Part shown: piece by piece, positions 41,401-49,381 of the stretch | How the letters are laid out: every line of letters starts with the position of its first letter | Position numbering within the stretch: position 1 is the stretch's first letter | Assembly: GCA_945905295.1 (NCBI GenBank) | Contig: CAMDPX010000015.1 | Coordinates: forward strand, 1 to 53,510 | Length of the DNA: 53,510 nucleotides | Source: Planctomyces sp. SH-PL62 | GTDB taxonomy: Bacteria > Planctomycetota > Planctomycetia > Planctomycetales > Planctomycetaceae | Reading direction: 5' to 3' | The notes under the pieces: model-generated | Told to the model about the DNA's origin: nothing | Database searches by the model: none | The model's input: the letters and a program-made list of their open reading frames with translations, nothing else | Translations under genes and position numbers: made by a program

Positions 41401-43346
41401 TCACCATCCGGTCCGACACCGGAGACGAATCCGTATTCGACATGCGGTTCGGCGGGATTCAGGCTCCAGCGCCAATTGCGGCTGGGGATCGTCGCGGTGA
41501 CCGGCGTGATTCCCGAGGACGGATCGGCAAGCTGATTCGAATCGAGCAACAGATTCCAATTCGTCTGTCCGGCTTCGTTCGGTCCACCGAGCGGCGACAC
41601 GAAGTTGACCAGATGAACCAGATCGCTCGTCACGTTGAAGCTCGGCGTCGTGACATAGGGCGAGCGCACCAGCCCGCCCCATAGATGCAGTTCATCGGCG
41701 ACGTCCCCCAGCCGACTCGCCGTCAGCACCTCGGTTCCCGGATCGCCCCCCAGCCGAGTGATCGTGCCTCGAATTGCGGCGACCGATTCGCCAAACGTCG
41801 GAGGGGACGCATTCAGATCCGGCGGGACCGATTGCCGCCGCCCATCCGGCACCAGTTGCACCGACTTGTAGCGATCGTCGTTCGCTGACAGATCGCTGAG
41901 CACATCGTTCCCGCCCAGTTGCGGATCGCCCGCCGTGTCCGAGTACGACAGCAACTCATCCGACACGAAGAACCAATCGTCCCCGCTGCCGCCGGTCAGC
42001 GTGTTCGAGACGAAATCCTCGAACACCGTCTGTCCGACATCGGCATTCACCGGAGTGGTCCACAACGCCGTCGTCCGCAGCGGCGACTGAGATCCCGCCT
42101 GCACGGTCAGCACCGAGTTCGCATCATGCGTCGTGCGCGGACCCAGCGTGCGATCAACGACCAGAATCTCGGAGTCCGGATCGGTCGTCGCGACGCGCGA
42201 GACAACGCGCACGACTTCGTCGTCGATTCGCGCGAGGAAGTTCGTCCCCGACGGCATCTCGCCCACGTAATTCGCCGGATCGAACGCCGCCGCCAACGAG
42301 GTGGGGACGACAAACCGGGTCGAAGTCGCGGTGATGTCTTTCGCCTTCAGCGAATTCGCCGACAGCGGATCGACCCGCCCATCGCCATTGTCATCGACTC
42401 CCAAGACGACCGTGCGCGTCGGCGCGATCGTCTGCCGCCGCACCTCGCCGTTCGCGGCCGACGCCAGCCAGCGATTGCGCACGTCATTCGCCCCGTTGAT
42501 CAGACTCACCTCGAATTCGAGCGTCGCGCCGATCAACAGATCGTTACCGCTGCCGCCATCCAGGCTGTCACGACCAAAGCCGCCGATCAACACATCAGTT
42601 CCCGCGCCGCCGATCAGCGTGTCGTTCCCCAATCCGCCGATCAGTAAGTCGTCACCGTCGCCACCATCGAGCCGATCCGCTCCGACTCCGCCGAGAACCG
42701 TATCGTCACCGCTCCCCCCGAACACGACATCGTCGCCCGCGAAGACGGTGACGCTGTCCTCTCCCAGACCCAGATCAAGCCATTCGTGGAACGCGCTTCC
42801 CGCCACACGATCGTCACCTCCAAACGTGGAGACGATCACGCCGAAATAGCTCGGCACGGAGAGCGATTTCGCCTCGTCGAGATTCGCCGGGGCCGGCCAC
42901 TCACCACCCATCGCCGCCGCCTGCTGCAATCCAAAACCACTGGTCACGCCGGTCAGGTCGATGACGTTCGCAGATTCGTCCCCCACGACGATCACACGCC
43001 CTACCAACGCCGCCGACAGATTGAGCAGCGCTGCCTGAGTGCTCGCTTGTTGAACGCTTGCAGCCGAGCCGTTGATCGTGACCCGCACAGCCTCGAACGA
43101 GACTCCGTTGGCGGAGTTCACCAACTGACGGCCGATCGTCACGGTGGAAGCGGAAGTCTCGGCCAGTTCGATGACCAGCACGCCGGGCGTTTGTAGATCG
43201 CCGGTGAACGACACCGCGCTGGGCACGGTGCGAGACTCCAACAGCTCTGCCGCGAGCGAGTGTCGCCAGCCGCGCGGCTTCTGCCGACGATGACGGCTCG
43301 CGCGAACGCGCCGAGGAATCGCACGGAGCCAATCAAACAGTCGCAT
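35436..43346 (-). CDS. Giant secreted RTX/hemolysin-type calcium-binding repeat protein
   Basis: 2636 residues from ATG 43346 (GGAG upstream). The N-terminus has a basic region then LAAELLESRTVPSAVSF, the planctomycete motif of giant secreted proteins. Residues ~205-280 hold the first GGxGxDxL block. A propeller-like, non-repeat region follows (~480-1130; e.g. FYVAPDGSGIMVSYLSD, GNVYVVGQPG). The rest is about 1,400 residues of GGxGxD nonapeptide repeats, interspersed with weakly conserved strands (LTGGAGDDS, GAGTDRLNF). Such repeats form calcium-binding parallel beta-rolls. No type I secretion genes are in the window. The C-terminus (ITAIYTLDSEFDFLGNRIRPFAW) has no recognised anchor. Likely an extracellular structural or adhesive protein. 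Confidence 0.85.
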   Translation of the reverse strand: MRLFDWLRAIPRRVRASRHRRQKPRGWRHSLAAELLESRTVPSAVSFTGDLQTPGVLVIELAETSASTVTIGRQLVNSANGVSFEAVRVTINGSAASVQQASTQAALLNLSAALVGRVIVVGDESANVIDLTGVTSGFGLQQAAAMGGEWPAPANLDEAKSLSVPSYFGVIVSTFGGDDRVAGSAFHEWLDLGLGEDSVTVFAGDDVVFGGSGDDTVLGGVGADRLDGGDGDDLLIGGLGNDTLIGGAGTDVLIGGFGRDSLDGGSGNDLLIGATLEFEVSLINGANDVRNRWLASAANGEVRRQTIAPTRTVVLGVDDNGDGRVDPLSANSLKAKDITATSTRFVVPTSLAAAFDPANYVGEMPSGTNFLARIDDEVVRVVSRVATTDPDSEILVVDRTLGPRTTHDANSVLTVQAGSQSPLRTTALWTTPVNADVGQTVFEDFVSNTLTGGSGDDWFFVSDELLSYSDTAGDPQLGGNDVLSDLSANDDRYKSVQLVPDGRRQSVPPDLNASPPTFGESVAAIRGTITRLGGDPGTEVLTASRLGDVADELHLWGGLVRSPYVTTPSFNVTSDLVHLVNFVSPLGGPNEAGQTNWNLLLDSNQLADPSSGITPVTATIPSRNWRWSLNPAEPHVEYGFVSGVGPDGESSGVRKYRYLTAADGVDDPSGIQQVYQHADQTLVFTSFDPWQAGGLIFTSKTSLFFNPENGHNYTVLLGNPRSVSNPNEFDRSVLNAYVVDLDAAPLPNTPESADRWVDPVVASFTLTAPAGSAGFPYGSAPENVDDFYVAPDGSGIMVSYLSDEGAAFRLLDVDLASGTITPHVMPVMPRPDEDIPVLRRDDVRLNGFFPMRWHHPVFAEGASGNVYVVGQPGKWSKDNLVSPNIEYLAGGNVIGQVVRFDPTTNKFAALTNPAFENILPGRETLGDITATNTQNPGYVFASYYSGTNPFTASSPAYQGAIVAINLEQPSGPDGAVVLARHRSQFGDSYIAQPIVNASSDGTQVLFHSTWGEYQQVISTYDIQPGQRVELHASGSVVLRRTGANSVALFASAAATTPLAGTQTTVSAFDTLVVSADAGQSLQLSLDFSAGTPVPKGGVLEFDGTNSGADQLTLLNGTNFGEWDWFVTGDGTGQVRGAATGLIRFTQIESLTGSEASDLFHISPTASWSGTISGGAGTDRLNFGAFTSDVSVSLRDGLAAFAGTVGQIAQFENVGGGTGNDSLIGDDNVNSLWGGAGDDSLNGLGANDVLLGELGDDVLRGGFGNDSLDGGSDNDSSFGEADDDTILISLGDDSINGGAGSDMLTGSGDVDFHLTDSELLSGIGTAAVQNIELAQLTGGAGDNVLNANGFSGTVTLLGGDGRDTLGDATGHDRLAGGNGSDVYRMLASGTDIIVEATGGGSDRLDYSPADGGVSIDLTRTTQQALRANHRLTLNAEIEQFRGSRFADTVMFLVADAGQTRQLDGGVNDDPTALDTLRIQSGSTTWRITGATSGSAQGNPLSPPLQFTGFESLSGGNSDDAFVFGDGVLFGGVVDGGQGNDRLDWSSASSGRAVTLTDSNSAGFVGNEASVSGGFRGIESLQGSSRNDTLIGADIAMTWNVGDKQLTEGASHRLLLWDSFETLVGGTGNDTFFNMRGASATSLNGGAGDDSLNASDAIAAVTLRGGDGRDTLTGGTGADNLDGGEGDDCLTGGLGNDTLSGGAGNDSFDDTSGTNLLDGGLGNDAVRFIGTWTLGASGSGLTSLSVEAIQGAGSSDVLAGTSGADLFTVTSDGVLVGSSPGQIFQGFETLQGGLGLDTVTGQDQDDQFGVSGNGRMTAYGATLLGFETITGGGGVDRLQGDNGTNEAFTIGPTGIKVTGVAASFLSFEVLSGGGGNDSLIVPSNAGVATAWTISRTNGGEVAGLTFANIETVRGGLGDDLFTMLPTGSVARMEGGGGRDRLDYSAFSSAVSVSLSSGGTGAGSIVGISALCGGSGADQLTGSSGGELLEGGDGNDTLNGADGADTLIGGTGNDSLIGGGAIDCLIASRDADMLLTNSSLSFAGVLEDTLLGIEKAWLTGGDSANVLDASAFSGSTTLTGGNGEDKLIGGSSTDSLDGGAGNDWLIGGAGNDSLLGGTGDDVLDDAPTGNVLSGGADTDTMRITGPFVMAPTTLAGIADIETLIGAGTADSLTGTSGNDVFQLLSPGRVKWNTLTILGFETITGGAGSDRVQGSDTAAESFVMASLGFGVSGWTKTLFTSIESISGGGGAFADSLTLSSGNDTVLADGARGTVAINGLPVSDFEAILGGDGSDKLQGASTFADVFDLTPTGVTMSGLTGVTFNGFETLSGGGGDDSFAISEGTIFAGLLDGGAGADVVDFSKGTSNRSLTLTSSSTSGFAGREQVLGGTFGAIESVRGGAGRDTLAGLNAVATWDLAGKQYKDLTSSAARILKWDSFENLVGGSKADTFINASNSTPWSLSGGAGNDLLDATAALVAATLLGGDGDDTLNGGRGDDLLDGGEGNDRLLSATGNDTLLGGGGLDNLDGGDGDDVLFGQLGNDVLRGGKGHDQLSGGAGHDSLLGQDGNDTLVGGSGLDTLDGGLGNDVLAPRTSNGIVENDVVTVLAEDLAITAIYTLDSEFDFLGNRIRPFAWLGTALE

Positions 43347-43648
43347 GAAGCACTCCGCGCACAACGTCTCCGAAACCGGTGACTTGTTGATCGTGCGCGC
43401 GGGGCGGGCCTTCGCAAGCTGTCAATCGCCCCTTCGCGGAGTTTCCCTGAAAGGCGAGGCCGGTTATGTCGGCATCCGCACGGCAGGTGTGATCGCTGTG
43501 AGACGCACCGTAATTTCGACGCGTGCAATCGCTGCACTCGGTGAATTCATCCGGCTGAAATTCCTGGCGTAGCAATGCTGCCAACCGCGCCGATCACCTC
43601 GGTCCGCGCGGTTAATCCGGCGCCCAAACGTGGGAAGTATTGCCCCAA
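43347..43648. other. Upstream region of the giant RTX gene
   Basis: About 300 bases between the RTX start and palindromic element G. It must contain the RTX promoter, and with the following 190 bases the Maf promoter. I see no convincing gene or hexamer pair; the reading frames here lack family motifs. Confidence 0.45.
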
Positions 43649-43746
43649 ACCCCTCCGAGCTTGCCTCGGTGGTTACGGGCCTTTGCACTACGCTGGTCTC
43701 GTTCGTAGTGCAAAGGCCCGTTTCCACTGAGGCAAGCTCAGTGGGG
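43649..43746. repeat. Palindromic element, family G (CTTTGCACTACG type), copy 1
   Basis: 43-bp arms (43650-43692 and 43704-43746) with a small number of mismatches: GGGCCTTTGCACTACG pairs with CGTAGTGCAAAGGCCC, and outer GAGCTTGCCTC with GAGGCAAGCTC. It lies in the divergent RTX/Maf intergenic region. A related copy is at 53272-53388, at the broken end of dnaE2. Confidence 0.9.
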
Positions 43747-43837
43747 TATGTGCTGTCCTCAAACGATGTCGCCTAAACCGCCGGATTGGCCGACCCCTTG
43801 TTCGCCGACAATGAACTCAGGCAACGAAGAACCTCCA

Positions 43838-44485
43838 ATGTCTGACTCGCGACTCATTCTGGGATCACGCTCGCCGCGCCGGCGCGAGTTGCTGGAGCTG
43901 CTCGTCTCACCTGAGTCGATCGACGTTCAACCGCCGCTCACATCGGACGAGTTGGGATTCGAGGGCCTGGCTTCGTGGCCGGAGATTACTCAGCGGTTGC
44001 AGCGGATCGCTCGCGAGAAGAACCACGACGTGCTCGCGCAGCTCTCGCCGCGAAGTGCAGATGCCGGACTCGTACTGACGGCTGACACGGTCATCGTCGC
44101 CAGCGATGCTGATGCGCGATTACATGTACTTGGTCAGCCGCCGGCCGATGAATCCTGGCGCGACATCGTGCGCGGTTGGTTCCGCGACTTGTACGCCGGA
44201 CGCAGCCACATCGCGGCGACGGCGGTCTGCTTGACCGACCGGCTGAGCGGCCGACGGCTCGAACGCATCGTGCAATCGCAGGTGTGGGTCCGCGACGATG
44301 TCGAACCGCTGCTGGAGTGGTATCTCGCGACTGACGAACCGCGCGGCAAAGCGGGAGGCTACGCTCTGCAAGGACTCGGCAGCGTGTTTGTCACGCGCGT
44401 TGAAGGGAGCATCACCAACGTCGTCGGCTTGCCATTGGAGGCGCTCGTCGAAATGCTGCCGCAACTCGGATGGCCGTTGAAGTGA
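43838..44485 (+). CDS. maf: Maf family nucleotide pyrophosphatase
   Basis: 215 residues from ATG 43838. Maf motifs: ILGSRSPRRRELLELL at the N-terminus, LVLTADTVIVA with the catalytic Asp, GRSHIAATAVCL, and GKAGGYALQGLGSVFV...GSITNVVGLPLEAL at the C-terminus. Maf enzymes hydrolyse non-canonical nucleoside triphosphates (such as dTTP/UTP or modified pyrimidine types) to monophosphates and inhibit septation when overproduced. Upstream ATGs at 43811 and 43748 exist but add unconserved residues. The following palindrome at 44488-44573 may also act as its transcript end. It is slightly longer than typical because of an insertion after the ADTVI block. Confidence 0.9.
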   Translation: MSDSRLILGSRSPRRRELLELLVSPESIDVQPPLTSDELGFEGLASWPEITQRLQRIAREKNHDVLAQLSPRSADAGLVLTADTVIVASDADARLHVLGQPPADESWRDIVRGWFRDLYAGRSHIAATAVCLTDRLSGRRLERIVQSQVWVRDDVEPLLEWYLATDEPRGKAGGYALQGLGSVFVTRVEGSITNVVGLPLEALVEMLPQLGWPLK

Positions 44486-44487
44486 AC

Positions 44488-44573
44488 GGGGTCGAGAGTC
44501 TTTTTCCTGCCGCCGAACCGTCGCAAACGTTCGTCGCTTCCATGACGGCGGCAGGAAAAAGACTCCCGACCCC
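44488..44573. repeat. Palindromic element, family H (GAGAGTCTTTTTCCTGCCG type)
   Basis: Arms 44488-44515 and 44546-44573 (28 bp, near-perfect: GAGTCTTTTTCCTGCCGCC against GGCGGCAGGAAAAAGACTC). It starts 2 bases after the maf stop codon. It could serve as a bidirectional terminator, although the T-run is inside the stem and not after it. Confidence 0.88.
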
Positions 44574-44667
44574 TTCGTGACGCCCAGGAGCGGCGTCGCT
44601 ACGATCCGCCCTTCGCGCGAGTCTGTTTCGCGCTCCGGTTTTGGCCGAACTAGAAACGTCTGCCGCG

Positions 44668-46623
44668 ATGCCTGATCCCGATACTTCCACGCCCCCGCCG
44701 AGCAATGAACCTACACCGAAGCCGCGGCCGCCTCGACGAGAACGCGACGATGACGACGCGCCCCGCCCGTCCCTGTGGGGACCGGCGATTTTGATCGGCT
44801 TGTTCCTCTCGCTGATGCTGGCGATGAGCTGGAAGAATTTGGTCGGCTCGGCCAACGAGGTGGACTTCTCGGTCTTCTGGAAACAATTGAACGCGAGCAA
44901 TGTCTCCGAACTCGCGCTGACCGGAAGCCACGCCGCCGGCAAATGGAAAGTCATCCCGGACGGTCCCGATGCAGGCGGCAAGAAGCTCGTCGAGACGTTC
45001 AGCACGCACATCCCCGAGCCGATGCTGGAAGACCCGGAGCTGCGCAATCGGCTGCGGCAAGTTCCCAAATTCAAAGCCGACGACGCGACGCCGCAATTGT
45101 TCAGCCAGTTCTTGTTCGGCTCAATGTTTCTGATGGCCATGCTGTTGGTCGTCTTCTTCATCATGCGGCGTTCGATGGACCCCAGCGGAACATCGTTTAT
45201 CGGCAGCTTCGGCAAAGCGGGAGCGAAACGCTTCAAGCTCTCGGACCATCACACAACCTTCGCCGACGTGGCCGCGATGGAATCCGCCAAGGGCGAACTG
45301 ATGGAGATCGTTGAGTTCCTGAAGACTCCGGAGAAGTTTCACAAGCTCGGCGCGCAGATTCCCAAAGGGGTGCTGCTGATGGGTTCGCCCGGCACCGGCA
45401 AGACGCTGCTAGCTCGCGCGACGGCGGGCGAGGCGGGCGTGCCGTTCTTCACGATCAACGGCTCCGAGTTCATCCAGATGTTCGTCGGCGTCGGCGCGAG
45501 CCGCGTGCGCGATCTGTTCCAGCAAGCTCGCGATAACTCGCCGTGCATCATCTTCGTGGACGAGATCGACGCCGTCGGCCGCGTGCGCGGCGCGGGACTC
45601 GGCGGCGGACACGACGAGCGCGAGCAGACGCTCAATCAAATCCTCAGCGAGATGGACGGCTTCTCGCCGACCGAAGCGGTGATCGTCATGGCCGCAACGA
45701 ACCGGCCGGATGTGCTCGACCCCGCTTTGCTTCGCCCCGGCCGCTTCGATCGGCACGTCACCATCGACAGGCCGACCAAGGAAGGCCGCAAGCAGATTCT
45801 GAAAATTCATGTCCGCAAAGTGCCGCTGGCCGATAACGTCGATCTGGGCGAAGTCGCCGCGTCCACCATCGGCTTTACAGGTGCGGAACTCAAGAACCTC
45901 GTCAACGAAGCCGCGCTCAACGCCGTGCGCGCCATGCGAACCGCCGTCGTTCGTGACGATTTTGAAGTCGCTCGCGACCGCGTGCTCATGGGAGCCAAAC
46001 GCGAGGAGATCCTCACCGAGCACGAAAAGGCGATGACCGCGTACCACGAAGCCGGACACGCGCTGCTCGCCTGGTTCCTGCCCGACGTCGATCCGGTCCA
46101 CAAGGTCACGATCATCCCGCGCGGCCGAGCACTCGGCGTCACGCAATTGCTCCCGGAAGAGGACCGCTATCACTACGGCGAGAAGCGCATGCACTCGCAA
46201 ATGGCGATGATGCTCGGCGGCCGAGCGGCCGAGAAGCTGGTCTTCGACGAATACTCCGCCGGAGCCGAAGACGATCTGAAGCGAGCGACGTCACTGGCAC
46301 GCCGCATGGTCAGCCACTGGGGCATGAGCGAGAAGATCGGCCCCGTCGCCTTCCGTCAGGGGGAAGATCATCCCTTCCTCGGCAAAGAGTTGCACGAAGC
46401 TCGCGAGTTCAGCGAAGAGACCGCGCACACCATCGACCTGGAAGTCCAACGCTTCCTCAACGCCGCTGCCGACCGAGCCTCCAAGCTCTTGGCCGAGCAC
46501 CGCCCGCAACTTGAAGCCGTCTCCAACTCGCTGCTGCAAAAAGAAAGCATCGACCACAGCGACATTGTCGCGCTGCTCGGCCCGCCGATCCCGCGCACCA
46601 ACAGCGATGCGAAGAAACCGTAG
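44668..46623 (+). CDS. ftsH: ATP-dependent zinc metalloprotease FtsH
   Basis: 651 residues from ATG 44668 (an in-frame TTG at 44641 would add 9 residues; neither has a good ribosome site). A Pro/Asp-rich N-terminus precedes TM1 (~36-55), a ~90-residue periplasmic loop and TM2 (~143-164). AAA domain: Walker A GSPGTGKT (239-246), Walker [12 protein letters not shown], second region of homology [20 protein letters not shown]. Protease: HEAGH (460-464) with the third zinc ligand in [14 protein letters not shown]. It degrades misfolded membrane proteins and selected regulators. Full family length. The loop is longer than in E. coli FtsH. Confidence 0.95.
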   Translation: MPDPDTSTPPPSNEPTPKPRPPRRERDDDDAPRPSLWGPAILIGLFLSLMLAMSWKNLVGSANEVDFSVFWKQLNASNVSELALTGSHAAGKWKVIPDGPDAGGKKLVETFSTHIPEPMLEDPELRNRLRQVPKFKADDATPQLFSQFLFGSMFLMAMLLVVFFIMRRSMDPSGTSFIGSFGKAGAKRFKLSDHHTTFADVAAMESAKGELMEIVEFLKTPEKFHKLGAQIPKGVLLMGSPGTGKTLLARATAGEAGVPFFTINGSEFIQMFVGVGASRVRDLFQQARDNSPCIIFVDEIDAVGRVRGAGLGGGHDEREQTLNQILSEMDGFSPTEAVIVMAATNRPDVLDPALLRPGRFDRHVTIDRPTKEGRKQILKIHVRKVPLADNVDLGEVAASTIGFTGAELKNLVNEAALNAVRAMRTAVVRDDFEVARDRVLMGAKREEILTEHEKAMTAYHEAGHALLAWFLPDVDPVHKVTIIPRGRALGVTQLLPEEDRYHYGEKRMHSQMAMMLGGRAAEKLVFDEYSAGAEDDLKRATSLARRMVSHWGMSEKIGPVAFRQGEDHPFLGKELHEAREFSEETAHTIDLEVQRFLNAAADRASKLLAEHRPQLEAVSNSLLQKESIDHSDIVALLGPPIPRTNSDAKKP

Positions 46624-46632
46624 AGCAAAACA

Positions 46633-46661
46633 GGCGAGCGGGGCGGCGTCAGCCCCCCGGT
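46633..46661. repeat. Single arm of palindromic element family B
   Basis: 29 bases identical to the reverse complement of the right arm at 4098-4126, beginning GGCGAGCGGGGCGGCGTCAG. The second arm is missing. It lies just downstream of the ftsH stop. Confidence 0.85.
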
Positions 46662-46787
46662 CCGGACGCGAAGACAACGGCTGCGGAAATGGCTCGCGTG
46701 TTCCACGGGGTCTTGTTGTAATGAGCCCAACGATCCGCATGAGAAATGACAGCAGCGGATTGAGCGTCGGTCATGGAGCCGTTCCCC

Positions 46788-47459
46788 ATGAAGAATCCGT
46801 TTCCCGGCATGAACCCCTATCTGCAACAACGGTGGGGCGATTTTCATACCAGCTTCACGGTCGCGATCAGCGACGCGTTGAACCAATCCTTACCGGAAGA
46901 TTTGGTGTCACGGATCGAGGAAACCCTTGAACCCAATTGGGCCATGCCGCGCGATGACCCACGCACCGCACGGCATATTGAAATCATCGCTTCGAACGCT
47001 GGCCGACAAGTCACCACCGCGATTGAAATTCTCTGTCCCGCAAACAAATCGAACGCCGGCTGCGAGACATACCGTAAGAAACAGGCGAAGTTCGTCGCCG
47101 CACGGATAAACCTCGTGGAGATCGACCTCGTTCGAAGTGGCACGTTCGTTTTGGCGATACCGGAGCGAACAATGCCTTGGAAGTGCTGCACGCCATACGT
47201 CATCAACGTCCGCCGCGCGATACGTCCCGCGACGGCCGAACTCTATTCCGTCCCGCTACGCGAGCCGTTGCCCAACATTCCTATTCCGTTGCGTCCCACC
47301 GACAGCGACCTCGTCCTGCAACTGCAACCGCTGCTGGATGAGTGTTACGAACGCGGCCGGTATCGGATGAATTACCAGCAGCCTCCCGACCCACCATTGC
47401 CGGCCGACGACGACGCTTGGGCGAATCAGTTGCTGCGGGAGCAGGGACTGCGACCGTAA
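46788..47459 (+). CDS. DUF4058 family protein with an internal deletion
   Basis: 223 residues from ATG 46788 (GGAG upstream). DUF4058 hallmarks: NPFPGMNPYLQQRWGDFH at the N-terminus, IEILCPANKSNAGCETYRKKQ, VEIDLVR, REPLPNIPIPLRPTDSDL, LLDECYERGRYRMNY and a final DAWANQLLREQGLR. Family members normally have a further ~30 residues with an RPDV-type strand between the first and second blocks; here ARHIEIIAS follows EPNWAMPRDDP directly, so an in-frame deletion is likely. The family function is unknown, and it resembles restriction-endonuclease-like folds. It is probably still expressed. Confidence 0.8.
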   Translation: MKNPFPGMNPYLQQRWGDFHTSFTVAISDALNQSLPEDLVSRIEETLEPNWAMPRDDPRTARHIEIIASNAGRQVTTAIEILCPANKSNAGCETYRKKQAKFVAARINLVEIDLVRSGTFVLAIPERTMPWKCCTPYVINVRRAIRPATAELYSVPLREPLPNIPIPLRPTDSDLVLQLQPLLDECYERGRYRMNYQQPPDPPLPADDDAWANQLLREQGLRP

Positions 47460-47492
47460 TGCGGAACAGCGAGTCGAAGGGGATTTCGCAGC

Positions 47493-48926
47493 ATGCTCAA
47501 TGTCGCTTCAAACTGTTCTCAGCCGAATTGCGGTTGCCTCTCTCGTCGCGATTTCTTGCAGGCCGGCACGTTGTCACTCGGCGGGCTGACGTTGCCGTGG
47601 CTGTTCGAACAACAAGCCGCGTTGGCGGAGATCGTGGCCGGTGCGACCAATTCTGGGCGGCCAAGTTTTGTGCGTGACAAGTCGATCGTGCTGCTGTTTC
47701 TTTCTGGAGGCGCTTCGCATATCGAGACGTTTAATCCGGCGGTGGACGCACCGGCTCCGTACAGCAGCATGACCGGCGAGGTGAAGACGTCGCTGCCGGG
47801 AGTCACGTTCGGCGGGACGTTTCCGCAGCTTGCGCGGCATGCTCACGAGATGGCGGTGGTGCGGAGCTTTCAGCATCCGCTGACGGGGCATGTCGAGGCC
47901 ATCGTCCACATGCTGACCGGTGGGACTGATCCGGTCGGGAAGCGGAAGACGGGATTCAGCATGGGTTCGATCTGCTCGCGGTTGGCGGGAGCGAATCATC
48001 CACGCACCGGGATGCCGAGCTTCACGCTGCTCAACACGGACGAGGTCGATCCGCAGTATCGCAACGAACGGACGCGCGTCGAGAACGGCTCCGAACCGAA
48101 TTCGCTCGGCGCGGCGTTCAGTCCGTTCAATCCGAGCGGCAAGAGCGACGCGGTTCGGAACATGACGCTCAACATCCCGCGCGGCCGGCTCGACAACCGC
48201 CGCGAGCTACTGGCTTCGCTCGATCAACTGAAGGCCGAGGCGGAGGAGTTGCAGATGCTCGACAGCGCCGACCGCTTCACGCAGCAAGCGTTCGACGTGA
48301 TCTTGGGAAGCGCGGCTGAGGCGTTCGATCTGTCGAATGAGAATCGCCGCTTGGTCGAGCGGTATGACACCAGCCACATTCAAGTCGGCAAGAAATCGTT
48401 CCGCTCATCACAGCTTGGCCAGCACATGTTGACCGCGCGTCGATTGGTCGAGTCGGGCTGCCAGTTCGTGACGGTGCATTCGGCCGGTTGGGACATGCAC
48501 GCCGATGGCAACAACCCCGGCATCGTCGCCGGCATGGAGATGCTCGGCCGGTCGGTCGATCAAGCGGTCTCGGCGTTTCTGGAAGACGTGGCCGCTCGCG
48601 GGCTGAGCGACAAGGTGCTGCTGATCATCACGGGGGACTTTGGCCGCACGCCGAAGATCAACAAAAACGGCGGTCGCGATCACTGGTCGAGTCTGAGCAC
48701 GCTGGCCTTCGCCGGTGGTGGCCTGAAGATGGGCCAGGTCATCGGCCAAGCGGCTCGCAAAAACGACGTGCCGCTCAGCGAACCGCTGACGACATCGCAC
48801 CTGCTCGGCACGGTGATTCATACGCTGTTTGATGTCGCCGCGCTGCGGCTGGCTCGCGGAGTCCCACGCGAGGTGATGTCGCTGGTCGAACAATCCGAGC
48901 CGGTGCCGGGTTTGGTCGCCCGTTGA
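47493..48926 (+). CDS. DUF1501 family secreted protein (Tat signal)
   Basis: 477 residues with AAGGGGA about 9 bases before the ATG. The twin-arginine leader is SRRDFLQAGTLSLGGLTLPW. DUF1501 motifs include DKSIVLLFLSGGASHIETFNP, LTGHVEAIVHMLTGG, VLLIITGDFGRTPKINKNGGRDHW and LSEPLTTSHLLGTVIHTLFD. These resemble the alkaline-phosphatase/sulfatase-like fold (GDFGRTP and GRDHW as metal-site-like blocks). Planctomycetes carry many copies, usually beside a DUF1553/DUF1549 gene; none is present here. Exported folded. Function unknown. Confidence 0.88.
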   Translation: MLNVASNCSQPNCGCLSRRDFLQAGTLSLGGLTLPWLFEQQAALAEIVAGATNSGRPSFVRDKSIVLLFLSGGASHIETFNPAVDAPAPYSSMTGEVKTSLPGVTFGGTFPQLARHAHEMAVVRSFQHPLTGHVEAIVHMLTGGTDPVGKRKTGFSMGSICSRLAGANHPRTGMPSFTLLNTDEVDPQYRNERTRVENGSEPNSLGAAFSPFNPSGKSDAVRNMTLNIPRGRLDNRRELLASLDQLKAEAEELQMLDSADRFTQQAFDVILGSAAEAFDLSNENRRLVERYDTSHIQVGKKSFRSSQLGQHMLTARRLVESGCQFVTVHSAGWDMHADGNNPGIVAGMEMLGRSVDQAVSAFLEDVAARGLSDKVLLIITGDFGRTPKINKNGGRDHWSSLSTLAFAGGGLKMGQVIGQAARKNDVPLSEPLTTSHLLGTVIHTLFDVAALRLARGVPREVMSLVEQSEPVPGLVAR

Positions 48927-49005
48927 AAATCATCTCACGGGACTGATCCCAACAGCGCGTCGGCTTTGGGGCGGCTCCAATTCCAACCAATGCTTCCAAG
49001 CGTTA

Positions 49006-49296
49006 TCAACCGGTGGGCATCGGAGCGGCGTTTCCACTGCCAAATGGACGCAGTGGCTCATCTGGCTCAGCTTCGTAGACCACGGGAAAGCCACCGCACA
49101 TGGCTTCGAGAACGGGAATGGGGACGTTCGTTGTCTTGGGTACGGACGCGAGCAAGGCCCAGTTCCCTTTGGCGTCGCAGGTGATTCCTGTGCGGCGCAC
49201 TAACGGATGAGTCAGAGTATCACACAGGGTCAACAACTCCGCCGGAGGATCAGCGGACTTCGGTTCACCCGGTATGTGCAGTGTTGGTGGCAGCAT
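49006..49296 (-). CDS. Small protein encoded downstream of the trypsin-like protease
   Basis: About 96 residues from ATG 49296, preceded by GAGGGG at about -9. Upstream in-frame starts at 49314 and 49350 also exist but the latter lies in the terminator. The centre (TGITCDAKGNWALLASVP) and FPVVYEAEPDEPLRPF resemble a short protein family I have seen next to such proteases, but I cannot name it. No signal peptide or membrane segment. Because an intrinsic terminator separates it from the protease gene, it needs its own promoter or read-through. A role as protease partner or inhibitor is speculative. Confidence 0.6.
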   Translation of the reverse strand: MLPPTLHIPGEPKSADPPAELLTLCDTLTHPLVRRTGITCDAKGNWALLASVPKTTNVPIPVLEAMCGGFPVVYEAEPDEPLRPFGSGNAAPMPTG

Positions 49297-49322
49297 TGGA
49301 CGATCCCCTCGCATTTCGAATG

Positions 49323-49357
49323 AAAAAACTGCCGTTGGATTCTCGTCCAACGGCAGT
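49323..49357 (-). terminator. Intrinsic (rho-independent) terminator
   Basis: On the minus strand, a perfect 12-bp stem ACTGCCGTTGGA (loop CGAGAA) with its complement is followed by TTTTTT (AAAAAA at 49323-49328 on the plus strand). It lies 24 bases past the stop codon of the protease gene at 49382 and should end that transcript. Confidence 0.85.
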
Positions 49358-49381
49358 TCGGGATTCTAACCAACTGATTGA

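Noticed and set aside
40473-41684. A 403-residue plus-strand frame inside the giant RTX gene
   Set aside because: It is antisense to continuous RTX coding sequence and Arg/His-rich without motifs.
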